Source: Exiguobacterium sp. Leaf196
Lineage (GTDB): Bacteria > Bacillota > Bacilli > Exiguobacteriales > Exiguobacteriaceae
Assembly (NCBI RefSeq): GCF_001423965.1
Contig: NZ_LMPV01000006.1
Span: 248,001-312,000, forward strand
Reading direction: 5' to 3'
DNA: 64,000 bases
This document shows, piece by piece, positions 31,683 through 40,202 of the stretch (positions are counted from its first letter, which is position 1; the number at the start of each line of letters is the position of its first letter). The notes under the pieces were generated by a model. The model did no database searches and had not been told where the DNA came from. It saw only the letters and a list, made by a program, of their open reading frames with translations. Made by a program: the position numbers and the translations under genes.

Positions 31683-32777
31683 TTAGTTTTTTTGTCCTGT
31701 TAGTCGTAACAATTCATCAACTAAGTCTCGTGATGCATTCGGCATACCGAGCGCAAGTGCTGCTTCAGACATCTTTTGTTGTTGCGCCAATGCTTTTTCA
31801 CATGCATTAAATAACCGTTCACCTGTCAGTTCTTGTTCACGAATCAATAGACTCGCACCTGTCTCGACGAGCGATGAGGCATTGACTTCTTGATGGTTTT
31901 CCGTCACGTAAGGACTTGGAATGAGGACACTCGGTAACCCAAGCGTCGTCAGTTCTGCTAATGTACTTGCTCCCGAACGCGAAATGACAAGTTGACTTGC
32001 TTTTAGGATGTTCGGTAAATCATATACAAATGGACGCAGTTGAATGCGTTCAGGTACTGAGCCAACGCGTGAAACAATCGTATCGTAATGAATCTGACCC
32101 GTAACGAAGAGGAGCGACCATCCGGCTTGTTCAACTTTCGGCATCATGTCGACGACTGCTTCATTGATGGCAGGCGCACCACGACTACCACCATAGATGA
32201 CGACGAGTGGACGCCCTTCCTCGAAACCGAAACGTTGACGCTCTTCCGTTGGGTTGATTTGTAACTCCGCTACTTCAGAAGCGCGTGGGTTTCCGATCAG
32301 AACCGTCTTTGTTTCGTTTTTACCGAAGTGATGACCGGATCCTTTGAAGGATAATGCGACACAGTCCACATAACGCGCTAAAAATTTATTGGTGATACCG
32401 GGAAGACTGTTTTGTTCATGAACGAGTGTCTTAAAACCCATTTTTGCTGCCGTGTACAGAACAGGTCCACAGACGAACCCACCTGTACCGACGACAATAT
32501 CCGGTTGGAACTGGCGCAGTAGTCGGCGAACCCGTCGGACACTCTTGACGAACCGGATACCCGTCTTGACGTTCTCGAACGACAGCGAACGACGGATGCC
32601 AGAGATCTCAATCGATTCAAATGGAATTCCTGCCCGACGGACGATATCCGCTTCGAGACCGTTTTCTGTTCCGATATAGAGGACCTCACACGGCATGCGT
32701 TCTTCGAGCTCTCGGATCATGGCAAGTGCCGGATAGATGTGACCACCTGTACCGCCACCAGAGACGACGATTTTCAT
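31683..32777 (-). CDS. murG: UDP-GlcNAc:undecaprenyl-PP-MurNAc-pentapeptide transferase
   Basis: Makes lipid II from lipid I on the inner membrane face. 364 residues, GT-B fold: VVSGGGTGGHIYPALAM near the N-terminus (lipid-binding loop), GGFVCGPVLYTA, then YGGSRGAPAINEAV and SRSGASTLAELTTLGLPSVL with the UDP-GlcNAc site. The ATG overlaps murD by four bases. Confidence 0.97.
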   Translation of the reverse strand: MKIVVSGGGTGGHIYPALAMIRELEERMPCEVLYIGTENGLEADIVRRAGIPFESIEISGIRRSLSFENVKTGIRFVKSVRRVRRLLRQFQPDIVVGTGGFVCGPVLYTAAKMGFKTLVHEQNSLPGITNKFLARYVDCVALSFKGSGHHFGKNETKTVLIGNPRASEVAELQINPTEERQRFGFEEGRPLVVIYGGSRGAPAINEAVVDMMPKVEQAGWSLLFVTGQIHYDTIVSRVGSVPERIQLRPFVYDLPNILKASQLVISRSGASTLAELTTLGLPSVLIPSPYVTENHQEVNASSLVETGASLLIREQELTGERLFNACEKALAQQQKMSEAALALGMPNASRDLVDELLRLTGQKN

Positions 32778-34135
32778 ACTGTTGTTCCCCCTACTTCATG
32801 TACGGCACGAACGAAATGATCGCCGCGCTCTTCATATGTCTTATACTGATCCCAACTTGCGGATGCTGGTGATAAAAGAATGATGTCTCCAGGTTGTGAT
32901 ACTTCAAACGCTACTTTCACGGCTTCATCCATCGTCTTGACGACCGTTGATGAATAGCCGTTTTCAGATGCAAGCGTTCCGAAGCGATGTCCGGTTTCTC
33001 CCAGTCCGATGACATGTTTGACGTGCTTCATCGCATCGAGTAGCGGTGTCAAATCCGCTCCACGCTCGAGCCCACCACATAACCAGATGATGTTTGTCGT
33101 GAATCCAGATAGGGCTGCTTCTGTCGCGACGTTATTCGTCGCTTTCGAATCGTTATAAACTTTTCGACCAGCAATTTCACCGACGAACTGTGTCCGGTGC
33201 TCTACTCCTCCGAATGTCCGTAGCACATGCTGGACATTCGCTAATGGTAAGTCGAATGGTTCGACGAGCGCTAAGGCCGCGAGGACGTTCTCAACATTGT
33301 GACCACCACCGAGAGCAAGTTCTTTGACGGATAGAATACTCGATCCATTGATCGTCAACACATCATTCACTATTTCTGCATAAGCAGATTGACGACGTGA
33401 GAATAGGAGCGGCGTCACATTTGCTGTCTTACCGAGCTCGTTGACCGATGCATCATCAGCGTTCAAGATAAGCCGATCCGAAGATGTCATGTTTTTGAAA
33501 ATCCGAGCTTTTGCTTCTCCGTATGATTCAAAATCACCATGATAATCGAGATGTGCCGGTGATAGATTTAAAAAGGCTGCTGTGTATGGTCGGAACTGAT
33601 CGATCCCCATCAATTGAAAACTTGATAATTCAATGACGATGATGTCATCTCGTTTCGCCTGACGTGCGATTTCAATTGCCGGGAATCCAATGTTTCCTGC
33701 CAAATGCACACGTCGAGACCCTGTTTTCAACAATTCATGAACGAGTGTCGTCGTCGTCGTTTTCCCGTTTGATCCTGTGATAGCAATCCAAGTCGCATCT
33801 GTTGCTTGATACGCCAGTTCCACCTCTGTCCAAATGGGAATGTTACGTCGTAGCGCTTCTTGTAATAAATCGATCTGATACGGAATCCCTGGGTTCTTGA
33901 CGATTAGATCGATACCGTCGAGTAGTGCTAACGGGTGCTCACCGTAAACCGTTTTGACGTCGAGTGATGCAAGCACTGCTTGATCACTCTCGGACGGTGT
34001 TTTCCCGTCATTCACTGTCACTTCTGCACCTACGCTCGCTAAATAACGAGCGGCTGCGATTCCACTTTTCGCCGTTCCGAGAACGAGCACCTTTTGATCA
34101 TTCCATTGTCGTTGTTCCATTGTTGAATCGCTCAC
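32774..34135 (-). CDS. murD: UDP-MurNAc-L-Ala:D-glutamate ligase
   Basis: Adds D-Glu to the peptidoglycan precursor in the cytoplasm. 453 residues with VLVLGTAKSGIAAARYLAS (Rossmann start), ATP loop ITGSNGKTTTTTLVHEL (about 118-134), LNLSPAHLDYHGDFESY and the C-terminal NDSKATNNVAT segment. The open frame begins with GTG; an in-frame ATG five codons later (MEQRQW) is an equally possible start, as no ribosome binding site is decisive. Confidence 0.96.
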   Translation of the reverse strand: MSDSTMEQRQWNDQKVLVLGTAKSGIAAARYLASVGAEVTVNDGKTPSESDQAVLASLDVKTVYGEHPLALLDGIDLIVKNPGIPYQIDLLQEALRRNIPIWTEVELAYQATDATWIAITGSNGKTTTTTLVHELLKTGSRRVHLAGNIGFPAIEIARQAKRDDIIVIELSSFQLMGIDQFRPYTAAFLNLSPAHLDYHGDFESYGEAKARIFKNMTSSDRLILNADDASVNELGKTANVTPLLFSRRQSAYAEIVNDVLTINGSSILSVKELALGGGHNVENVLAALALVEPFDLPLANVQHVLRTFGGVEHRTQFVGEIAGRKVYNDSKATNNVATEAALSGFTTNIIWLCGGLERGADLTPLLDAMKHVKHVIGLGETGHRFGTLASENGYSSTVVKTMDEAVKVAFEVSQPGDIILLSPASASWDQYKTYEERGDHFVRAVHEVGGTTV

Positions 34136-34153
34136 TTTCTCTCTTCGTTTTTA

Positions 34154-35116
34154 TCACATAAATACGTAGGCGATGAATGCCATCAAACAGCTGATTCCTG
34201 CGAATGTACCGACAATCCGCCATTCGCTCCAACCAACCATTTCAAAATGGTGATGAATCGGACTCATTTTAAAGATACGTTTTCCTGTCGTCTTAAATGA
34301 GATGACTTGTAGAATGACAGATAGTGTCTCTACAACGAAGACAATGCCGATCAAGACAAGGAGAAGTTCTAGTTTTAAGACAATCGATAGACCTGCTAGT
34401 GCGGCACCGAGTGCAAGGGACCCTGTATCGCCCATGAAGATTTTTGCTGGATGAGCATTGAATAAGAGGAATCCAATTAGGGCACCAACTGCTGAGAAGG
34501 CAAAACAAGCAGCACCCACTTCATCCGCGATGAACCAACTGTACAAACCGAAGAAGAGGAATGTCGGAATCGCCGTAAATGATACGAGACCGTCTAACCC
34601 GTCTGTCAAGTTGACAGCATTCGAGAATCCGACTAACCAGAACAAGGCAACGAACGGATAGATGATACCAAAATCAAGTTTGAAGTCTGTGAATGGAATC
34701 GACAGATACGTCGCGTCACTCGTAAATCCACCACTCAACCAAACGAATAACAATCCGACGACGATTTGCCCAATCAGTTTTTGCTTCGAATTCAAGCCGA
34801 GATTACGCTTCTTGACGACTTTGATGTAGTCATCGATGAAACCAATCGCACCATATGCAAGTGTTAAAAAGAGTAACGATAACTGTGTCGTTGATAAATC
34901 ACCCATGACGATTGCTCCAAGAACACTGACGATCATCGCGACGAGAATGACGATCCCGCCCATCGTTGGCGTTCCCGATTTGACCTGATGCCATTGAGGT
35001 CCTTCTTCCCGAATTTCCTGACCGAACTTCAATCGGTGTAGAAACGGAATTGCCTTTGGCATAACAAGTAGTACAACAAGAAATGCAAGAATAAGACTGA
35101 TGAATAATGTGATCAT
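34154..35116 (-). CDS. mraY: Phospho-MurNAc-pentapeptide transferase MraY
   Basis: Makes lipid I in the membrane. 320 residues with about ten spans; conserved aspartates lie in FIDDYIKVVKKRNLGL (about 94-109) and NLTDGLDGL (about 170), and GDTGSLALGA and KMSPIHHHFE mark the active site. I prefer the ATG three codons into the open frame, because AAAGGG lies eight bases from it. Confidence 0.97.
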   Translation of the reverse strand: MITLFISLILAFLVVLLVMPKAIPFLHRLKFGQEIREEGPQWHQVKSGTPTMGGIVILVAMIVSVLGAIVMGDLSTTQLSLLFLTLAYGAIGFIDDYIKVVKKRNLGLNSKQKLIGQIVVGLLFVWLSGGFTSDATYLSIPFTDFKLDFGIIYPFVALFWLVGFSNAVNLTDGLDGLVSFTAIPTFLFFGLYSWFIADEVGAACFAFSAVGALIGFLLFNAHPAKIFMGDTGSLALGAALAGLSIVLKLELLLVLIGIVFVVETLSVILQVISFKTTGKRIFKMSPIHHHFEMVGWSEWRIVGTFAGISCLMAFIAYVFM

Positions 35117-35138
35117 AGCAGACACCCTTTTTCAAAAA

Positions 35139-36458
35139 TTAGTTTTCGTTCAGATAGGTCAATATCCGTTCGAGCGCCATCCCACGTGACGCTTTCAATA
35201 AAACGATTGTTCGTTCTCCAAGCAGCGAACGCAATTGTTCAGCAGCATCCTCAACAGTTGCCGCAAATTGGATTTGGACGGATGGATCGCTGATTCCTTC
35301 AGCAATCCACGCGCCTTTCTCCCCTACTAGAATAGCATGCGAGACCGGTAACGTAATCCGCTTTCCGACCGAGGCATGTAACAAGCGTTCCTGGTCTCCT
35401 AGTTCATACATATCGCCGAGCACGAGAACGCGCGTCGTATACCCTTCTAATGCAGTGATTGTCTCAATCGCTGCATTCATCGATGTCGGACTTGCGTTAT
35501 ACGCATCGTTGATGACCGCTGTCTCCTCAAAGAGCAGTCGTTCCATCCGCATTGGTGTCAGTTCAACCGCGTCGAATCCTTCTTGGATCCGGGCATCCGT
35601 CACGCCAAGCGCGCGCGCTGTCGCAATCGCGTACGCTGCATTTCGGACTTGGTGTTTTCCTAACACAGGCAGATGAAAGGCAGTACCATCGTAAGCAAAG
35701 GCTGTTCCGAAAAATGTTGCTTCTGTCGTCTCGATCCGGTACGTATTCCCAATCTGATAACCGATTTTCTCCGCTTCGACTTCTGCTAGAAGTGGTTCAT
35801 CCCCATCAACGAACAGATGACCTCCTGGTTTAAGACCAGACCGAATCTCAAGCTTTGCTTTGGCGATTCCACTACGTCCACCGACTTGCTCCGCATGGGA
35901 TTCACCGATGTTCGTGACGAGCGCAATATCTGGTTCAGCAAGATTCGATAAGAATTCGATATCGCCAAAACCGTTCATTCCCATTTCCAGTACGGCGACT
36001 TCCGTGTCAGCCGGCATCATGAGAATCGTTAACGGCATCCCGATATCCGAATTGAAGTTCCCTTGTGTCTTATGTGTCTTGAACGTTGTCTTGAGTACAC
36101 TTTCGACCATGTCTTTCGTCGATGTCTTGCCATTCGATCCAGTGATGGCAACGATTTTTGGCGCAATCCGCATTAAGTATTGTTTAGCGATCTCTTGCAA
36201 GGCAACCAGTGGTTCATCGACTTCTAAGAAAACGACATCGATGTCCGGTCGATCAATCCCTTTCTTCCATAAGGTGACGATCGCTCCTTGATTTTTTGCG
36301 CCTTCCAGGAAGCGATGACCATCGACGCGTGCTCCTTGAATTGGAACATAGAGACCATCTTCAAGATGTGCGCGTGAATCCGTTGCGAAGTGGCGGACGA
36401 CCCGGTCGTCTCTGACATCAAGATGCAGCCACTCAGCAATTTGCGTAATTGTTAACAT
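35139..36458 (-). CDS. murF: UDP-MurNAc-tripeptide:D-Ala-D-Ala ligase
   Basis: Last cytoplasmic precursor step. 439 residues: N-terminal substrate domain (HFATDSRAHLEDGLYVPIQG), ATP loop VAITGSNGKTSTKDMVESVL, GNFNSDIGMPLT, and C-terminal INDAYNASPTSMNAAI. The start at MLTITQIAEWL has GGAGG eight bases upstream; the longer frame adds 17 residues. murE is not next to it, unlike in B. subtilis. Confidence 0.96.
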   Translation of the reverse strand: MLTITQIAEWLHLDVRDDRVVRHFATDSRAHLEDGLYVPIQGARVDGHRFLEGAKNQGAIVTLWKKGIDRPDIDVVFLEVDEPLVALQEIAKQYLMRIAPKIVAITGSNGKTSTKDMVESVLKTTFKTHKTQGNFNSDIGMPLTILMMPADTEVAVLEMGMNGFGDIEFLSNLAEPDIALVTNIGESHAEQVGGRSGIAKAKLEIRSGLKPGGHLFVDGDEPLLAEVEAEKIGYQIGNTYRIETTEATFFGTAFAYDGTAFHLPVLGKHQVRNAAYAIATARALGVTDARIQEGFDAVELTPMRMERLLFEETAVINDAYNASPTSMNAAIETITALEGYTTRVLVLGDMYELGDQERLLHASVGKRITLPVSHAILVGEKGAWIAEGISDPSVQIQFAATVEDAAEQLRSLLGERTIVLLKASRGMALERILTYLNEN

Positions 36459-36486
36459 GATATATACCTCCATTCGATGACAGCAA

Positions 36487-36531
36487 AAGAGGACGAATGC
36501 AAAAGTCAACGAATGACTCCTGTTCGTCCTC
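36487..36531 (-). terminator. Terminator-like hairpin between pbpB and murF
   Basis: Minus strand GAGGACGAA pairs with TTCGTCCTC, with AGTCA/TGACT in the loop, followed by TTTT. It splits the cluster into rsmH-ftsL-pbpB and murF-mraY-murD-murG-divIB, at least in part. I see no clear promoter for murF. Confidence 0.75.
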
Positions 36532-36566
36532 GTCTTCCTGTAGAAATCAGGAAACTTGCCCCACCG

Positions 36567-38705
36567 TTATTCTTTAGGTTCAGCTAGTTCGACCGTCAAC
36601 TTTCCATTTTCCTTCACTAGTGTACCAGTTCGAGCTGATTGTTTGGTTACAAAACCTTTACCGATGACATCGAGCTTCAAGTCATATAAGCTGACGAGCT
36701 TTTTGACGTCTCGCTGCGACCACCCCGTCAGATTCGGCATCTTAAATGTGTTCGCTGTCTTCAGCAAGACACGTTCTCCACTGACGAATTCTTGACCACG
36801 AGACGGAATCTGCGAAACGACCTCCGCTCCATCCCCAAGGATGATTGGAACAGCTTCTTGTTCTTTCGCCAAATCCGTTGCTTGTCGAGCGCTCTTCTTG
36901 ATATAGCTCGGTGTAATCTTCGCTTTGACATCCACCGAATCTTTTTGCGTTTCCGGTTGAATGCTCCGGTACTGTAATGCTGTATTCATGACACTTTTGA
37001 ACACCGGACTCATGATGAGTGGTCCTGAAACCGATGATTCATTTTTTGACGGACGATCGACCGCGATGTACATGATCAATTCCGGATCATCTTTTGGTGC
37101 CATGCCGATGAACGAGTGAATGAATTTTCCTTGAATGTATTTTCCGTTCTCAGAAATTTGAGCTGTACCGGTCTTACCGATGACACGGTAGTCTTTCAAC
37201 TTGTACATTTGACCCGTTCCGATTTTACTGTTGACGACACCGTCCAGTGCATCCCGCGTCGCTTTGGCCGCCTCTGCCGAAATTGGCTTACCGACGACTT
37301 CTGTTTTCGCTCGGTACGGTGCTTTATCCGTATGATCAGCTTTTTGGATGATATGCGGTTTGACCATTTCACCGTCACCAGCAATTGCTGTTGCCCCTTG
37401 GAGCAATTGCATTGGTGTGACTGCAGTCGATTGTCCCCATGAAGTGATGAGCGCATTCAGCGGTTTTGACAAATCAGACTGACTGTTTACTTCTCCCGAG
37501 ATGTCTATACCCGTTCGTTGGTCAAAATGAAACTTCTTAAAGTATTCTTTATACCGTTCGATCCCAAGTTTTTCTGCTGTCAACTTCGAGAACATGACGT
37601 TCGAGGAGTGATAGACGCCCTCGATCATCGGAATTGTGCCCCAACCAACATCATTGTAATCCTTGATGACCGTTCCTTTGTAATTATAGCTACCCGATTT
37701 ATACTTCTCGTTCGGACGGAAGACTCCCGCATCAATCGCTGCTGCGAGCGTAAAAATCTTCATCGTTGAACCCGGTTCGAATCGTGAGGATACGGCGAAG
37801 TTCGTAAAATCTTTCATGTCACGTAAATTCGGGTTGAACGATGGCCGATCCGCCATGGCAAGGATTTCACCAGTCTTCGCATCCATGACGATACCCGTTG
37901 CGTTTTTCGGCTTATACGTGTTGTACATTTTTTGCATCTGTTTCTCAAGCGACTGTTGAATGCGATGATCGATTGTCAAGTACAGATTCGATCCGTCCTT
38001 CGGTTCATTCGAGACACGTGAAGAACCTTGGATCAACGGATTACCACTCCGGTCTTTCTCGAAGACGCGTGCACCGTAAGACTCACTCAAGGCATTATCA
38101 TACTGTTTTTCGATCCCCATTTGTCCCTGTAACGCGACACGACCATTCTCCTCGGTGATCTTTTGGACGAATCCGAGTGTATCGGACAAGAAGATACCGT
38201 TCGGATAGTATCGTTTTGGCTCTTCGATCATCCGGATTCCAGGGAGTTTTAACTTGTCGATCTTCTCTTTTTGATCGAGTGTTAAGTCATTTCCCTTTTT
38301 TCCGAATTCGATTTGCGAACGTTCTTTGTTCTCAATCAAATAGGTTTCCAGTTCTTTCGTCGTCATTCCAAGTATCGGTGCAAGACCTTCAGCCGTCTTT
38401 TTGAAGTCGACGATCGTCTCATCCGGATCCTTGACGCCACCTAGTCGGTAAATACCAATCAGGTGATACGACGGAACATTAATGGCGATTGGAGAACCGA
38501 GACGGTCAAAAATTTCACCGCGTTCTGCCCCAAGCGTCTCCTGGGACTCCCATCGCTTTTTCTCAGCATAGGCAATCATATCTTCCCCATGGAATTGTTT
38601 AGTTGTCGCTAAGTATAAAAATCTGCCAATAAACACAAAAAAGAGAGTAGCAAATATCACCATGATAAAGGCTACTCTCCAACGGGATTTTTTCAGTGGA
38701 TTCAT
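36567..38705 (-). CDS. pbpB: Division penicillin-binding protein 2B with PASTA domains
   Basis: Class B transpeptidase (FtsI type) that cross-links septal peptidoglycan. 712 residues: membrane anchor (about 10-30), dimerisation region (GAERGEIFDRLGSPIAIN), catalytic domain with FEPGSTMKIFTLAAA (active-site Ser of SxxK), YHSSNVMFSKL (SxN) and VIGKTGTAQ (KTG), then two C-terminal PASTA domains (about 595-655 and 656-710). The start overlaps ftsL by four bases. Only one PBP is here; the sporulation paralogue spoVD that follows pbpB in B. subtilis is missing. Confidence 0.95.
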   Translation of the reverse strand: MNPLKKSRWRVAFIMVIFATLFFVFIGRFLYLATTKQFHGEDMIAYAEKKRWESQETLGAERGEIFDRLGSPIAINVPSYHLIGIYRLGGVKDPDETIVDFKKTAEGLAPILGMTTKELETYLIENKERSQIEFGKKGNDLTLDQKEKIDKLKLPGIRMIEEPKRYYPNGIFLSDTLGFVQKITEENGRVALQGQMGIEKQYDNALSESYGARVFEKDRSGNPLIQGSSRVSNEPKDGSNLYLTIDHRIQQSLEKQMQKMYNTYKPKNATGIVMDAKTGEILAMADRPSFNPNLRDMKDFTNFAVSSRFEPGSTMKIFTLAAAIDAGVFRPNEKYKSGSYNYKGTVIKDYNDVGWGTIPMIEGVYHSSNVMFSKLTAEKLGIERYKEYFKKFHFDQRTGIDISGEVNSQSDLSKPLNALITSWGQSTAVTPMQLLQGATAIAGDGEMVKPHIIQKADHTDKAPYRAKTEVVGKPISAEAAKATRDALDGVVNSKIGTGQMYKLKDYRVIGKTGTAQISENGKYIQGKFIHSFIGMAPKDDPELIMYIAVDRPSKNESSVSGPLIMSPVFKSVMNTALQYRSIQPETQKDSVDVKAKITPSYIKKSARQATDLAKEQEAVPIILGDGAEVVSQIPSRGQEFVSGERVLLKTANTFKMPNLTGWSQRDVKKLVSLYDLKLDVIGKGFVTKQSARTGTLVKENGKLTVELAEPKE

Positions 38706-39088
38706 TTAGGAATCACCTTGATGTTCCCTTTACGCATATCAAGACCCTGTTCTTTTGCAATCTTATAAATCCGTTCCGGAGAGCTTAAGTTCGTGACCTC
38801 TAGTTGTAAACGTTCATTTTCTTTTTTGAGTGACTGTGTGACTTGGTTTTCTTTCGCTAAGTCACGACTGACATTGTACGCCTCGTTGTGCGTACTGATC
38901 GTCAAACTCCCAAATAACACAAGACCACCAATCATCGCACTGTATAAGAATTTTTCAAAGGGATACAAGCGATACTTCGGACGGACGGCGACGCGACGTG
39001 CGATATCTTCCGTCTTCCGTGGTTCCTGAACAGGTTGTTGACGAACGGGTTGAACCGTTTGGACCGATTTACGAAGTGGTTCTGCCAT
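38702..39088 (-). CDS. ftsL: Cell division protein FtsL
   Basis: 128 residues: basic, Gln/Pro-rich cytoplasmic tail (1-45), one membrane span (about 48-66, FLYSAMIGGLVLFGSLTI) and an extracellular leucine-zipper coiled coil (about 70-105). Divisome partner of DivIB and DivIC. Assigned mainly from layout and its position between rsmH and pbpB, as FtsL sequence is poorly conserved. GAGGAG lies seven bases before the ATG. Confidence 0.9.
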   Translation of the reverse strand: MAEPLRKSVQTVQPVRQQPVQEPRKTEDIARRVAVRPKYRLYPFEKFLYSAMIGGLVLFGSLTISTHNEAYNVSRDLAKENQVTQSLKKENERLQLEVTNLSSPERIYKIAKEQGLDMRKGNIKVIPK

Positions 39089-39101
39089 TGGAATGCTCCT
39101 C

Positions 39102-40040
39102 TCAAGATTCTTTCATTTTTTCAGCGATTCGTAATTTTGCCGATCGAGCGCGACGATTATCATCCAGCTCTTCGACACCAGCTGTAATCGGCTTGCGTGT
39201 GACGAGTCGGAGTTCGGGCTCCATCTCGACCGGTATCATCGGCAAGCCCGGTGGAAGCTCGGGTAGTGATGATTTTTCTTTGATCGCCTGTTTACACATA
39301 CGATCTTCAAGTGAATGGAACGTAATGACACATAAACGTCCACCAACCCGTAATACATCAATTGCTTGGTGTACCGCACGGTCAAAGACGTTCAATTCGT
39401 CATTGACGGCAATTCGGATCGCTTGGAACGTCCGTTTCGCAGGGTGACCACCTTTACGTCGTGCTGGTGCTGGAATCGCATCCTTGATCAATTCGACGAG
39501 TTCGAACGTCGTCTCAATCGGTTGCTCTTCCCGCGCTTTTTCGATTTTGCGTGCAATTTGTTTTGAGAACTTCTCTTCCCCGTATGTAAAGAAGATACGT
39601 ACGAGATCATTGTAAGACCATTCATTGACGACTTCGTAGGCAGAAAGTGGAGAAGATTGATCCATGCGCATGTCGAGACGTGCATCGTGATTGTAACTAA
39701 ATCCCCGTTCCCCTTCGTCTAATTGTGGTGAAGAGACACCGAGATCGAATAAGATGCCGTCTACTTTCTCGACGCCATGTGCTGCTAATTGCTCTTTTAG
39801 ATAAGCAAAATTACTCTTTATTAAAGTAAAGCGACCTTCATACGCCGCGAGACGTTCTGCTGCATGAGCAAGGGCGACATCATCTTGATCAAATGCGTAT
39901 AGATGACCTGTCGTCAGTTGTTTGACGATCTCTTCGCTATGTCCTGCTCCACCTAATGTACAATCGACGTAAATACCGTCGGGTTTAATCGCGAGTCCTT
40001 CGATTGACTCCCATTTCAATACCGTTTCATGCTCAAACAT
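39102..40040 (-). CDS. rsmH: 16S rRNA m4C1402 methyltransferase
   Basis: SAM-dependent methylation of C1402 in the decoding centre. 312 residues: [13 protein letters not shown] and [14 protein letters not shown] (SAM site), [39 protein letters not shown], and [12 protein letters not shown] start at MFEHETVL, four codons into the open GTG frame. First gene of the dcw string here; mraZ, which normally precedes it, is absent. Confidence 0.96.
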   Translation of the reverse strand: MFEHETVLKWESIEGLAIKPDGIYVDCTLGGAGHSEEIVKQLTTGHLYAFDQDDVALAHAAERLAAYEGRFTLIKSNFAYLKEQLAAHGVEKVDGILFDLGVSSPQLDEGERGFSYNHDARLDMRMDQSSPLSAYEVVNEWSYNDLVRIFFTYGEEKFSKQIARKIEKAREEQPIETTFELVELIKDAIPAPARRKGGHPAKRTFQAIRIAVNDELNVFDRAVHQAIDVLRVGGRLCVITFHSLEDRMCKQAIKEKSSLPELPPGLPMIPVEMEPELRLVTRKPITAGVEELDDNRRARSAKLRIAEKMKES

Positions 40041-40060
40041 GTCCTGCCTCACCTTTCACT

Positions 40061-40073
40061 GTCCTTGAAGGAC
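40061..40073. repeat. Short palindrome upstream of rsmH
   Basis: GTCCTTGAAGGAC, six-base arms around one base, lying about 20 bases before the rsmH start, where mraZ would normally lie. The rest of the 140-base gap is AT-rich. An extended -10-like box (TGTGATACAT, minus strand) lies just upstream of it, but no convincing -35 is seen. Confidence 0.45.
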
Positions 40074-40164
40074 GTTACTCTTTTTCAATGTATCACATTC
40101 TCTCATGAAAACGTTACGAAAATGAGACAGTTTCCTTGATTTATTTAACTTTTGTGTAATTTTC

Positions 40165-40202
40165 GCTAAAAAATCAAAAAAACCTGCTTGTTTCAGCAGG
40201 TT
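40165..40202 (-). terminator. Terminator after bshC
   Basis: Minus strand AACCTGCTGAAACAAGCAGGTT followed by seven T and a second T-run. The stem begins at the bshC stop codon. Confidence 0.9.
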
